Below, in pieces: positions 41,852 to 50,194 of a DNA stretch of 64,000 nt. Source of the DNA: Rhizobium sp. CF122 (GTDB lineage Bacteria; Pseudomonadota; Alphaproteobacteria; Rhizobiales; Rhizobiaceae). Every line of letters begins with the position of its first letter. The stretch's first letter is position 1. The notes under the pieces were generated by a model. The model was not told the origin of the DNA, did not search any database, and saw nothing but the letters and a program-made list of their open reading frames with translations. The stretch covers positions 1 to 64,000 of the forward strand of contig NZ_AKKA01000082.1 in the NCBI RefSeq assembly GCF_000282035.1, given 5' to 3'. Both the position numbers and the translations under genes were made by a program.

Positions 41852-43720
41852 TTAGAAAATTATGTCGTCGCCTGGTAGGATATCGCCCTCGTCGGATTCG
41901 GCAGCGGCGGGCGCTTTAGCCTCCTCTTCCTCATCGGGCTCCGGCGCCCGCACGCGAACGTCGATGATCTTGGCGCCCGGAAACTGTGCGAGGATCGCCG
42001 CCACATCCGGATCCTGGCGGGCGTCGCTGACCTGCTGCGCCTTGGCGCTGGCTTCGGCCTCGACAATCGTCGGCTGCCCCGCCTCGCGGCTGAGGCTGAC
42101 AATCCAATGGATGCCAGTCCACTCCTTGAGCTTGACCGCCAGTTCATTCAACAGCGTACCAGGGGCGCCTTCCGTCAAATTGACGTCGAGGCGGCCGGGC
42201 TCAATGCGAACAGGGCGAACGAAGTTGCGCACCAGTGCCTTGATCTTGGCGTCGCGCCTTTCGCCGGCCAGATTGGCGATATCAGAGATGGAATTGACCG
42301 GCACCGATGGCTTCGGCGCCTCGGTGGGCTTTGTCTCAACGCGACCGACCGGCATGCTCTGGGGATCCGGATTGGGCACCGCACGCAGCATGGCGGTCGG
42401 GCCGGCGGGCTGCGGACGCGGGATCGACTCCGTCGATCGTGCCGCCAGATTGCCCTGATAGTTCACCGTTGCGCCGCCACCGCCATTGCCCGATGGGGCG
42501 GACGGACGCCGGTCACCGTTCGTCTCGGAAAACTCGGCGAGACGACGGGCAGCATCCTCAGGCGCCGGCAGATGCGCGGCATGCGCCAGTCGGATCAGTA
42601 CCATCTCAGCGGCTCCGGCCGGGCGCGAGGAGCCTTCGGCCTCCGGAATGCCTTTCAGCAGCATCTGCCAGATGCGCGACAACGCGGTCACTGCCACGCC
42701 CTGTGCGAATTCCGCAGCCTTGGTGCGTTCGATTTCACTCAGCGAAGGATCGTTCGCCGCATCCGGCACATATTTCAGCCGGGTGACCAGATGCGTGAAA
42801 TCGGCAAGGTCGGTCAGCACCGCAACCGGGTTGGCGCCGGCTTCGTACTGGCTCTCGAATTCGCTGAGCGCTGCTGCGACATCGCCTTTGACGATGTGAT
42901 GAAAGAGATCGACGATGCGGGCGCGGTCGGCAAGGCCGAGCATGCCACGCACCGTTTCAGCCAACACCGCGCCACTACCATGGGCGATTGCCTGATCGAG
43001 CAGCGATAGGCCATCACGCGCCGAGCCCTCGGCGGCACGGGCAATCATCGCCAGCGCATCGGGCTCAGCCTCGATGCCTTCCTTCAATGCGATCGTGGTG
43101 AAAAGGCCGACGAGATCAGAGGCGCTGATGCGGCGCAGGTCGAAGCGCTGACAGCGCGACAGGACCGTGATCGGAACCTTGCGGATCTCGGTGGTGGCGA
43201 AGATGAACTTCACATGCTCCGGCGGCTCTTCGAGCGTCTTCAGCAGGCCGTTAAAGGCCTGCGTCGAGAGCATATGCACTTCGTCGATGATGTAGACCTT
43301 GTAGCGCGCCGAAACCGGGCGGTAGCGCACCTGCTCAATGATCTCGCGGATGTCATCGATACCGGTATGAGAGGCGGCGTCCATCTCGATGACGTCGACA
43401 TGCCGGCCTTCCATGATCGCCTGGCAATGCTCGCCGGGGATGCGCAGATCGATCGTCGGCTTGTCGATCTCGGCCGTCTTGTAGTTCAGGGCGCGAGCAA
43501 GGATGCGGGCAGTCGTCGTCTTACCGACCCCGCGAACGCCGGTCAGCATGTAGGCCTGCGCGATACGGCCGGTCTCGAAGGCGTTGGTCAGGGTCTGGAC
43601 CATCGGCTCCTGGCCGACCATCAGATCCGTGAAATCCTTGGGGCGGTATTTGCGTGCCAGCACCCGGTATCCGGTGCCAGTCGAGGCGGCATCTTTTGAC
43701 TGTCGCTCGGTGTCGCTCAT
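41852..43720 (-). CDS. dnaX: DNA polymerase III subunits gamma and tau
   Basis: A 622-residue clamp-loader ATPase. Walker A is GVRGVGKTTT (61-70), the sensor region DEVHMLS and SRC motif ILSRCQRFD follow, and the C-terminal region (about 370-622) is the tau extension that contacts the polymerase. The four cysteines that bind zinc in the E. coli protein are not present: only one Cys (GEHCQAIM) remains in the corresponding region, as in other alphaproteobacteria. The long in-frame extension upstream covers the SRP RNA, so the ATG at MSDTERQSKD was taken. I saw no clear slippery A-run for a gamma-type frameshift. Confidence 0.97.
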   Translation of the reverse strand: MSDTERQSKDAASTGTGYRVLARKYRPKDFTDLMVGQEPMVQTLTNAFETGRIAQAYMLTGVRGVGKTTTARILARALNYKTAEIDKPTIDLRIPGEHCQAIMEGRHVDVIEMDAASHTGIDDIREIIEQVRYRPVSARYKVYIIDEVHMLSTQAFNGLLKTLEEPPEHVKFIFATTEIRKVPITVLSRCQRFDLRRISASDLVGLFTTIALKEGIEAEPDALAMIARAAEGSARDGLSLLDQAIAHGSGAVLAETVRGMLGLADRARIVDLFHHIVKGDVAAALSEFESQYEAGANPVAVLTDLADFTHLVTRLKYVPDAANDPSLSEIERTKAAEFAQGVAVTALSRIWQMLLKGIPEAEGSSRPAGAAEMVLIRLAHAAHLPAPEDAARRLAEFSETNGDRRPSAPSGNGGGGATVNYQGNLAARSTESIPRPQPAGPTAMLRAVPNPDPQSMPVGRVETKPTEAPKPSVPVNSISDIANLAGERRDAKIKALVRNFVRPVRIEPGRLDVNLTEGAPGTLLNELAVKLKEWTGIHWIVSLSREAGQPTIVEAEASAKAQQVSDARQDPDVAAILAQFPGAKIIDVRVRAPEPDEEEEAKAPAAAESDEGDILPGDDIIF

Positions 43721-43768
43721 CGCCCTGCTTAGCGCCCGGACTAATCGGGCAAAGGATGGAGAGAAGGG

Positions 43769-43865
43769 TGGGAGGCTGGCACGATGACCCGTGCCGGGCT
43801 CGTTAGGGCTGCTTCCTTCCGGACCTGACCCGGTTGGCGAGTGGCTCGTCCACCACCAACCTCCC
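43769..43865 (-). ncRNA. ffs: 4.5S signal recognition particle RNA
   Basis: On the minus strand the segment contains the invariant SRP core GGTCAGGTCCGGAAGGAAGCAGCC-like domain IV: the symmetric and asymmetric loops AGGTCCGGAAGGAAGCAGC (43806-43832) with the GGAA tetraloop. The ends GGGAGG and CCTCCC pair to close a rod of about 97 nt. It binds Ffh and guides ribosomes that make membrane proteins. Its place between dnaX and the HIT gene is usual in rhizobia. Confidence 0.93.
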
Positions 43866-43952
43866 GGATGCACATATCGGCAATATCGCCATCAAAAGCA
43901 AGCCAAGCTCAAAAAAAACTGCTAGCCTCAAGAAAACATGGAGGAATGCCTG

Positions 43953-44363
43953 TTGGATGATTTCAAGCTCGACCGTCGGTTGGAAAGCGACAGCGACAGC
44001 GTCATGCAGACGGGGCTGTGCGATCTCCGGCTGTCGAAGGATGCCCGCTGGCCGTGGCTGATCCTCGTGCCGCGGAGGTCCGAGGTCACCGAAGTGTTCG
44101 AGTTGACCCCACTCGATCAGGTGTTGCTGACGTTCGAGACAGAGATGGTCGCCGCCGCGCTGAAGAAGACGACCGGCGCCACAAAAATCAATATCGGGGC
44201 TCTTGGCAACATCGTCCGCCAGCTTCATGTTCATGTCATTGCCCGCTTCGAAGGCGACGCCAATTGGCCAAATCCGGTTTGGGGCTTTGGCAAGGCGGAA
44301 CCTTATGCGGCGGATAAGAGAGATGACCTTATAGAGAAGTTGCGGGAAGCCCTTTCATCATGA
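43953..44363 (+). CDS. HIT family protein
   Basis: A 136-residue HIT-fold protein (begins DDFKLDRRLESDSD). The active-site region is QLHVHVIARFEGDANWP, so the third histidine of the HxHxH triad is replaced by Ile, as in the alphaproteobacterial subgroup that ends PVWG. HIT proteins hydrolyse dinucleoside polyphosphates or AMP-lysyl compounds; this subgroup is untested. A TTG start 8 nt after GGAGG was chosen; an ATG 15 nt upstream is the alternative. It overlaps nudC by 4 bp (ATGA). Confidence 0.85.
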   Translation: MDDFKLDRRLESDSDSVMQTGLCDLRLSKDARWPWLILVPRRSEVTEVFELTPLDQVLLTFETEMVAAALKKTTGATKINIGALGNIVRQLHVHVIARFEGDANWPNPVWGFGKAEPYAADKRDDLIEKLREALSS

Positions 44364-45322
44364 GCCGTTCGCTTTTCGATTCGGATGTTCCGCATCCGGA
44401 ACCCAGCAGCCTGACTGCCTTTGCTGCCAACGACCTGATCCGCGATTCCGAACATCGCGACGAGACGTCAGTCGACAAGGCCCTGGCCAAGGAAGGGACG
44501 CATATCTTCGCCTTCGCCGGCGACAAGCTGGTCCTCAAACATGACGGGCAGGTGCTCGATCCGCTGTTTGCACGCTATGAACTGAAGGACCTGCAGCCGA
44601 ACTGGGACGAAACGGTGCTGCTCGGCTATCGCAAGACCGGGGAGCCGCGTCTCGCCGTGCCGGTGGGTGTGGCGGAAGAGGAACTCGCCAGCCATTACAA
44701 GCCCTCAGATGGACGTTCGCTGTTCCGCGAAATGCTGATCGACGAAGTCCTGCTCGGGGAGTTCGCCCAGGGAGCAAGCCTCATCCGCTGGAATCGGGAC
44801 AACAAGTTCTGCGGGCGCTGCGGCTCGACCATGGAGATCCATATCGGCGGCTACAAGCGCGTGTGCGCTGCCTGCGGACACGAAATCTTCCCGCGCACCG
44901 ATCCCGTCGTGATCATGCTTGTCATCGACGAGGAGCGCGATCTCTGCCTTCTTGGCCGCAGCCCTCATTTTGCGCCGGGCATGTATTCCTGTCTCGCCGG
45001 TTTCGTGGAGCCGGGAGAGACGATCGAGAACGCCGTGCGACGCGAGACACTGGAAGAATCCGGAATTCATACGGGAAGAATCCGCTATCACGCCTCGCAG
45101 CCTTGGCCGATGCCGCATACACTGATGATCGGCTGCTACGCCGAAGCCAAGTCCAAGGACGTCAAGTTCGACAGCCAGGAGCTGGAAGACTGCCGTTGGT
45201 TCACGTGCGAGGAAACGCTGGAGATGCTCGAGCGCCCCAGTGCAACCGGCAAGGCACCGCCTCCCAAGGGGGCAATCGCCCATCGGCTGATGCGCGATTG
45301 GGTAGAGTGGAAAAGGCAATAA
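44360..45322 (+). CDS. nudC: NADH pyrophosphatase (NudC)
   Basis: A 320-residue Nudix hydrolase with the NudC plan: a zinc ribbon (CGRCG ... CAACG, about 150-175), the Nudix box GFVEPGETIENAVRRETLEESG (about 218-239) and the NADH-specific SQPWPMPHTLM motif (about 253-263). It splits NADH into NMNH and AMP and removes NAD caps from RNA. It overlaps the HIT gene by 4 bp, so both nucleotide-pyrophosphate hydrolases are co-translated. The pair is a sensible housekeeping unit for nucleotides. Confidence 0.95.
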   Translation: MSRSLFDSDVPHPEPSSLTAFAANDLIRDSEHRDETSVDKALAKEGTHIFAFAGDKLVLKHDGQVLDPLFARYELKDLQPNWDETVLLGYRKTGEPRLAVPVGVAEEELASHYKPSDGRSLFREMLIDEVLLGEFAQGASLIRWNRDNKFCGRCGSTMEIHIGGYKRVCAACGHEIFPRTDPVVIMLVIDEERDLCLLGRSPHFAPGMYSCLAGFVEPGETIENAVRRETLEESGIHTGRIRYHASQPWPMPHTLMIGCYAEAKSKDVKFDSQELEDCRWFTCEETLEMLERPSATGKAPPPKGAIAHRLMRDWVEWKRQ

Positions 45323-45347
45323 GGCCAGATAGAATAAGGCCAATGAC

Positions 45348-46031
45348 ATGGCGCGCTCCGAACGCCTTTTGACGCTGCTGCAAACCCTGCGACGCTATCG
45401 CCGCCCGGTCAGTGGTGCCGTGCTCGCAACGGAGACCGGCGTCAGCATCCGCACACTTTACCGGGACATTTCGAGCCTGCAGGCGCAGGGCGCTTTGATC
45501 GAAGGAGAGCCGGGCCTCGGCTATGTACTTAAGCCGGGCTTCATGCTGCCGCCGATGATGTTTTCACAGGACGAGATCGAGGCGCTCGTACTCGGTTCGC
45601 GATGGGTCGCGCGTGCCGCAGATCCGCGGCTTGCCGCTGCCGGTACAGACGCGCTGGCCAAGATCGGGGATGTGCTACCGCAAGAGATGCGCGACGAAAT
45701 CGAAACATCGACGCTGCTCGTCCACCTAAAGCCGCCCGTCGCCGACAAGGCCGACCTCGGCGCCATTCGCAAGGCAATCCGCAGTGAACGCATCCTCACG
45801 CTGACTTATTCCGACGAGAGCGGCACCGTCTCCGTCCGCAATATCTGGCCTTTCGCGCTGAGCTATTTCGAACAGGTGCGCGTTGTTGTCGCCTGGTGCG
45901 AATTGCGTCAGGATTACCGTCACTTCCGCACCGACCGAATCGTCGAGATGATCCCACAGGACGGGCGTTATCCGCGCCGACGCGCGGTGCTTCTGAAGGA
46001 ATGGCGGGACCAGCAGGAAATTGCGCACTGA
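45348..46031 (+). CDS. YafY/WYL family transcriptional regulator
   Basis: A 227-residue protein with an N-terminal HTH_11 domain (about 5-60, ERLLTLLQTLRRYRRPVSGAVLATETGVSIRTLYRDISSL) and a WYL-like domain from about 130 (IRKAIRSERILTLTYSD, NIWPFALSYFEQVRVVVAWCEL, YRHFRTDRI). WYL domains bind ligands or nucleic acids. It lies 25 bp after nudC and precedes a small ORF and a VOC gene, which in related layouts are its targets. An ACTG/CAGT palindrome just downstream of its stop is a plausible operator. Confidence 0.88.
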   Translation: MARSERLLTLLQTLRRYRRPVSGAVLATETGVSIRTLYRDISSLQAQGALIEGEPGLGYVLKPGFMLPPMMFSQDEIEALVLGSRWVARAADPRLAAAGTDALAKIGDVLPQEMRDEIETSTLLVHLKPPVADKADLGAIRKAIRSERILTLTYSDESGTVSVRNIWPFALSYFEQVRVVVAWCELRQDYRHFRTDRIVEMIPQDGRYPRRRAVLLKEWRDQQEIAH

Positions 46032-46039
46032 TCTCGATG

Positions 46040-46062
46040 CTACTGCCATAAACTGACAGTAG
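46040..46062. promoter_or_regulatory. Candidate operator of the WYL regulator
   Basis: CTACTG (46040-46045) and CAGTAG (46057-46062) form an inverted repeat, and a second palindrome ACTGACAGT (46052-46060) lies inside it. It lies between the regulator stop and the small ORF, before the VOC gene. Symmetry and location are the only evidence. Confidence 0.4.
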
Positions 46063-46100
46063 TCAGCGCTACTATCGGTACCAATCCAACAGGAGGACCG

Positions 46101-46328
46101 ATGATGACGAGCTTGAAACTCTCCCGATCGACGCGTGGAATTGATCCGGTCGAGGACAGCCCCGACCATGCAGGATACCCGCAATCCACGCTCCTTCGCA
46201 TGATGCTGAACGCGTCGCGCCAGATGGCACGGAGCAAGTATCCACGGCTCGATCCGGAAGCGTTGTCCGAGACGATGAAACGCGATCTCGGCTTTGTGGA
46301 CTGGGGTCGCCCCTGCCACGAAGGATAG
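46101..46328 (+). CDS. Small protein of unknown function, 75 residues
   Basis: A 75-codon ORF whose ATG follows AGGAGG by 5 nt, a strong binding site. The product is basic in the middle (LLRMMLNASRQMARSKYPRL) and ends DLGFVDWGRPCHEG; the DLGF end recalls the C-terminus of short DUF1127-type proteins, but this is weak. A single Cys is near the end. It sits between a WYL regulator and a VOC protein and is likely co-transcribed with the latter (gap about 100 bp). Confidence 0.55.
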   Translation: MMTSLKLSRSTRGIDPVEDSPDHAGYPQSTLLRMMLNASRQMARSKYPRLDPEALSETMKRDLGFVDWGRPCHEG

Positions 46329-46431
46329 ACTGCAAGATCGAACTCCCAAGACGCATAACCGACCGCCGCCGCTGCCGATGAGTGCAGCGGCATTTCTTCG
46401 CCTGCCATCATCTCACGACGAGGATCACCCG

Positions 46432-46800
46432 ATGAATAGCCCGAACCTTATCATTCTCTACGTCAAGGACCCCGCCGAAAGCGCTAGTTTCTACAAGTCC
46501 CTGCTCAACCGCGAGCCGGTGGCCGAAGCCCCGAACTTCGTCGCTTTCGCACTCGACGGCGGCTTTACGCTCGGCCTCTGGCGCCTGAGCAAGGTTACGC
46601 CGCAGCCGTCCGCCACCGGCAGCCGCGCCGAGATCGCCTTCATGGTTCCCGGAGAGAACGGCGTGTCAACGCTTTACGAGGACTGGCGCAAACGCCAGCT
46701 GCCCATCGCGCAGGATCTAACAGACATGGATTTCGGTCCGACCTTCGTCGTTCTCGACCCGGACGGGCATCGCTTGCGTGTGTGTGAGCCAGATAAGTAA
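46432..46800 (+). CDS. VOC superfamily protein (glyoxalase/phenazine-resistance type)
   Basis: A 122-residue single VOC domain with the beta-alpha-beta-beta-beta pattern: LIILYVKDPAESASFYKSLLNREPV, then FVAFALDGGFTLGLWR, and a second half ending VVLDPDGHRLRVCEPDK. It is closest to EhpR-like members that bind drugs rather than to metal-dependent glyoxalases, since the metal-ligand His/Glu positions are poorly kept. The ATG was chosen to give the family N-terminus. The upstream WYL regulator is a likely controller. Confidence 0.85.
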   Translation: MNSPNLIILYVKDPAESASFYKSLLNREPVAEAPNFVAFALDGGFTLGLWRLSKVTPQPSATGSRAEIAFMVPGENGVSTLYEDWRKRQLPIAQDLTDMDFGPTFVVLDPDGHRLRVCEPDK

Positions 46801-46802
46801 AC

Positions 46803-46837
46803 AAAAAAGGGCGCCCGGAGGCGCCCTTTCATTTTTG
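46803..46837. terminator. Bidirectional intrinsic terminator (VOC gene and pheA)
   Basis: AAAGGGCGCC (46806-46815) pairs with GGCGCCCTTT (46820-46829) around CGGA; A and T runs flank both sides. It lies between the two convergent genes and touches the pheA stop codon. Confidence 0.85.
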
Positions 46838-47689
46838 TAGCTGGCCCCGCATCGGATGGCCCCTGTAGACGCCCAGGATGCGGACCTTCTCGGAGAAAAA
46901 GCGCAGTTCCTCCAGTGCGCGCCGGACGTTTGGATCGTTCGGATGTCCTTCGATGTCGGCATAGAACTGCGTCGCAACAAACTTGCCACCGAGCTGATAG
47001 CTCTCCAGTTTGGTCATGTTGATGTTGTTCGTCGCAAAGCCGCCGAGCGCCTTGTAGAGCGCGGCCGGGATGTTGCGGACGTTGAAGACGAACGTGGTGA
47101 CAAGCTTCTCTTCGTCCGAGTTGCGATGCGCCCATTCCTCGTCGCGCGAGAGGACGACGAAGCGGGTGACATTGTTTTCGGTGTCCTCGACGTTCTCGGC
47201 CACGATGTCGAGGCCATAGAGATCCGCAGCAAGACGCGGCGCAAGCGCCGCCATCGAGCGGTCTCCGGTCTCCTGGACGAGCTTTGCGGCGCCCGCGGTG
47301 TCGCCGGCGATCACTGGCTTCCAGCCGTGCGAGCGAACGATCTTGCGGCACTGGCCGAGCGCATGGATATGACTGTGAACCGTGCGGATCTCATCCTTGG
47401 TGACGCCTGGAAGCACCATCAGCTGGAAGCGGATTGGCATGAAATACTCGCCGATGATGTGCAGGCGGGACTCCGGCAGAAGGTGATGGATGTCGGCAAC
47501 GCGACCAGCGATCGTGTTCTCGATCGGGATCATCCCGATATCGGCATCGCCATTCTCAACCGCCACGAATGCATCCTCGAACGTCTGGCATGGCAGCGGT
47601 TCCATGGTCGGAAACATGTCGCGGCACGCCATGTCCGAGTTCGCGCCGAATTCACCCTGAAAGGCGATCCTGTTGGTCTTGATATTCAT
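46829..47689 (-). CDS. pheA: Prephenate dehydratase
   Basis: A 286-residue monofunctional enzyme without a chorismate mutase domain. The periplasmic-binding-like catalytic domain (about 4-180) holds the NVTRFVVLS motif with the catalytic Thr, and the ACT domain (about 200-275, FVFNVRNIPAALYKALGGFATNNINMTKLESY) binds phenylalanine for feedback control. It makes phenylpyruvate from prephenate. The ATG at MNIKTNRIAF was chosen; the ORF extends upstream inside kdsB. It follows kdsB after 10 bp, a common rhizobial pair. Confidence 0.96.
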   Translation of the reverse strand: MNIKTNRIAFQGEFGANSDMACRDMFPTMEPLPCQTFEDAFVAVENGDADIGMIPIENTIAGRVADIHHLLPESRLHIIGEYFMPIRFQLMVLPGVTKDEIRTVHSHIHALGQCRKIVRSHGWKPVIAGDTAGAAKLVQETGDRSMAALAPRLAADLYGLDIVAENVEDTENNVTRFVVLSRDEEWAHRNSDEEKLVTTFVFNVRNIPAALYKALGGFATNNINMTKLESYQLGGKFVATQFYADIEGHPNDPNVRRALEELRFFSEKVRILGVYRGHPMRGQLQK

Positions 47690-47699
47690 GGAAAATCCG

Positions 47700-48455
47700 T
47701 CACTTCGATCTTGCGGAGAGAATGCGCCGCGCCTTTTCAAGGTCGGCGGGAGTATCGACACCGAGCGGAACCGTGTCAACGATCTCGACATCGATGCGCA
47801 TTCCAGCCTCCAGAGCACGCAGCTGTTCGAGCGACTCGCGCTTTTCCAGCGCCGATGGTCCAAGCGTGACGAAACGCTCCAGGGCCGACCGGCGGTAAGC
47901 ATAGAGGCCGATATGGTGATAGAGTGGTCCGTCGCCGTAGGGTGCTGTCGCGCGCGTGAAGTAGAGAGCCTTCAGACGGCTTTCGGAGAGCGGTGAACCG
48001 ACGACCTTGACGATATGCGGCGCGGTCTTGTCTGCCTCGTTATCGATCGCGATCGTGAGTGTTGCGATGTCGACGCTCGGGTCCTCCAGCGGGCGCAGCG
48101 CGGCACGAACGGTTTCCGGTTCGATAGTCGGCAAGTCGCCCTGCACGTTGACGACGAACTTGGCCGTCCCTTCCGGATCCACCTTTATGAGAGCCTCATA
48201 GATACGATCCGAACCGGACTGATGATCCTTGCTTGTCATGATGACTTCGAAGCCCGCCTCGGCGACGACATTGTAGACCTGCTGATCATCAACCGCGACG
48301 ACAACACGACCGATCGCAGCCTCCCTGGCACGCAGGGCCACCTGAACAATCATCGGCAGGCCGCAAATATCGGCAAGCGGTTTGCCCGGAAGACGGGTCG
48401 ACGCCATGCGGGCCGGGATCAGCACGAGCACGTCATCTAAATTTGGACTGGTCAT
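47700..48455 (-). CDS. kdsB: 3-deoxy-manno-octulosonate cytidylyltransferase (CMP-Kdo synthetase)
   Basis: A 251-residue nucleotidyltransferase. The start LVLIPARMASTRLPGKPLADI is the nucleotide-binding loop, and VVNVQGDLPTIEP contains the Asp/Glu metal-site region; RESLEQLRALE and the PLGVDTPADLEKAR end are diagnostic of KdsB. It activates Kdo as CMP-Kdo for lipopolysaccharide inner core. It is first of the kdsB-pheA pair and divergent from cycM. Confidence 0.95.
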   Translation of the reverse strand: MTSPNLDDVLVLIPARMASTRLPGKPLADICGLPMIVQVALRAREAAIGRVVVAVDDQQVYNVVAEAGFEVIMTSKDHQSGSDRIYEALIKVDPEGTAKFVVNVQGDLPTIEPETVRAALRPLEDPSVDIATLTIAIDNEADKTAPHIVKVVGSPLSESRLKALYFTRATAPYGDGPLYHHIGLYAYRRSALERFVTLGPSALEKRESLEQLRALEAGMRIDVEIVDTVPLGVDTPADLEKARRILSARSK

Positions 48456-48609
48456 TGTTCGGGCCTTCTAATCCGGGCGGAAAGGTGTCAAAAAGTCTCA
48501 CGCAGCAGCCCATTTAGACTGTTGCAACGAATAGCCAAAAGACATAGGTTCCGCGCGATTTCAAGATGGTCCGGTTTTATGTCTGCCGGCTGCAAGGGGA
48601 GCATTGCAG

Positions 48610-49185
48610 ATGAATTCATACGTGAATACGGCGGTGGGGGCACTGCTCGGGACGGTTTTCGTCCTGATGTCTATCTCCATCGCGTCGGAGGGGATCTTTC
48701 ATTCGGAGACGCCCGAGAAGGAAGGTTTCGCGATCGTCGCCGAAGAGGCCCCCGCCTCTGGTGGCGGCGAGGCCGCACCGGCTGCAGCCGTTCCGATCGC
48801 GCAGCTGCTTGCAAAGGCGGACGCCAAGGCCGGTGAAACTGTATTCAAGAAGTGTCAGGCCTGTCATGACGCGACCAAGGGGGGGCCAAACAAAGTTGGC
48901 CCGGGCCTCTATGGTCTCGTCGATCGTCCAATCGGCACACACGAGGGCTTTGCCTATTCGTCAGCTATGAAGGACTTCTCCAAGGGCGGCAGCGAGAAGT
49001 GGACTTTCGACCATCTGAACCACTTCCTGACAGCGCCGAAGAAGTATGTTGCCGGCACGGCAATGGGCTTTGCGGGGCTTCCGAAGGACACGGATCGCGC
49101 CAACGTCATCCTCTACCTTCACACTCTGGCCGATTCGCCGGTTCCGCTTCCCGATGCAAACGCACCGGATAGCGCGACGCAGTAA
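48610..49185 (+). CDS. cycM: Membrane-anchored class I cytochrome c (CycM type)
   Basis: A 191-residue protein. A single N-terminal helix (about 6-26) is an uncleaved anchor, followed by an Ala/Gly/Pro-rich linker. The heme attachment site is CQACH (82-86) with Met152 (TAMGF) as the sixth ligand. CycM carries electrons from the bc1 complex to cytochrome aa3 oxidase in rhizobia. The ATG is preferred over the TTG 6 nt upstream, and GGGAG lies 9 nt before it. It is transcribed alone and ends in a terminator. Confidence 0.92.
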   Translation: MNSYVNTAVGALLGTVFVLMSISIASEGIFHSETPEKEGFAIVAEEAPASGGGEAAPAAAVPIAQLLAKADAKAGETVFKKCQACHDATKGGPNKVGPGLYGLVDRPIGTHEGFAYSSAMKDFSKGGSEKWTFDHLNHFLTAPKKYVAGTAMGFAGLPKDTDRANVILYLHTLADSPVPLPDANAPDSATQ

Positions 49186-49214
49186 GTGCTACTCGGTTCC
49201 AGAAGGAACATTGC

Positions 49215-49240
49215 AGCCCGGCCCCAAGCCGGGCTTTTTC
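49215..49240. terminator. Bidirectional intrinsic terminator (cycM and the AEC transporter)
   Basis: AGCCCGGC (49215-49222) pairs with GCCGGGCT (49228-49235) around CCCAA and is followed by TTTTC on the plus strand. It lies between the convergent cycM and AEC genes. Confidence 0.8.
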
Positions 49241-49246
49241 TTTGCG

Positions 49247-50194
49247 CTAGGCGCCGAGCAAGAACGCCCAGAACGATACGGAGATGGCACCAAGCGCCGT
49301 CGTCAGCGTGATCGTCGATGCCGCTAGGCTGTGGCCGACGCCGAAACGATTGGCGATCAGCCATGCGTTGACGCCCGTCGGAACGGACGAAATCAGTACA
49401 AGGGCGGCCGTCCAGTCACTGGCGAGCCCGACCAGATGGCTGGCCGTCCAGACGCAGGCGGGCAACAGCAGCAGCTTGAAGGCAGAGGTGACGCTGGCGA
49501 TGCCCGCGTTGCCGGATAGTCCGTATTTTTCGAGCGCCATACCGAGTGAGATCAGCGCAACCGGCCCGGCAACGCCGGCAATCTGATCGACGATGGATTC
49601 CACGGGCCCTGGCATGGTGAGGCCTACAAGATGCATCGCAGCACCCCCGGCTAGGCCGATCACCAGCGGGTTTCTGAGGAGATTCTGAGCGATCTGGCGC
49701 ACCACTTTGGCGATGCTGCGCTCCTGTTTGCCGGCGATCTTGTGTTCGGCGCGCTCCATCATGATGGTCCCGATGATCATCATCACAGGCAGATGGACCG
49801 CGATCAAGATGGAGAGCGGCACGAGGCCCTTGTCGCCTACCGTTCGCTGAACAAGCGGTAGGCCGATGAAGATTGTGTTGGCGAAGGCTGACGACACGCC
49901 GGCGAGCACGCCAATGCGGTCATCGCGCCCGAAGAAACGCGTCGCGGCGATATGGGCCGCGACCCATGTCACTGCAACACCGGCGAAATAGGCGATCCAG
50001 AGGCGGAACGGCGAAGCACCGTGAAAATCGGCCTCGGCGATCGTGCGGAACAACAATAGCGGCACGGCGATCTTGAAGACGAATTCGCTCAGCGCATCGC
50101 CGATCTCCGCTTTCATCAGCCGCAATTTCACGGTCAACCAACCGATAAGGATCATGATGAAGATGGGAAGGACGTCGAAGATGATGGCTGTCAT
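49247..50194 (-). CDS. AEC family (auxin efflux carrier-like) transporter
   Basis: A 315-residue membrane protein with two halves of five helices each, joined by a charged loop (HKIAGKQERSIAKVVRQIAQNLLRNPLVIG). The NTIFIGLPLVQ motif (about 104-114) and PTGVNAWLIANRFG near 275 are the paired crossover regions of the AEC/BART superfamily. Substrates in bacteria are organic acids such as malate or malonate; auxin transport is not implied. It stands alone, with a 472-bp gap upstream. Confidence 0.88.
   Translation of the reverse strand: MTAIIFDVLPIFIMILIGWLTVKLRLMKAEIGDALSEFVFKIAVPLLLFRTIAEADFHGASPFRLWIAYFAGVAVTWVAAHIAATRFFGRDDRIGVLAGVSSAFANTIFIGLPLVQRTVGDKGLVPLSILIAVHLPVMMIIGTIMMERAEHKIAGKQERSIAKVVRQIAQNLLRNPLVIGLAGGAAMHLVGLTMPGPVESIVDQIAGVAGPVALISLGMALEKYGLSGNAGIASVTSAFKLLLLPACVWTASHLVGLASDWTAALVLISSVPTGVNAWLIANRFGVGHSLAASTITLTTALGAISVSFWAFLLGA

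Noticed and set aside
41852..43720. Programmed frameshift in dnaX making gamma
   Set aside because: I see no slippery A-rich heptamer followed by a stem in the expected region.
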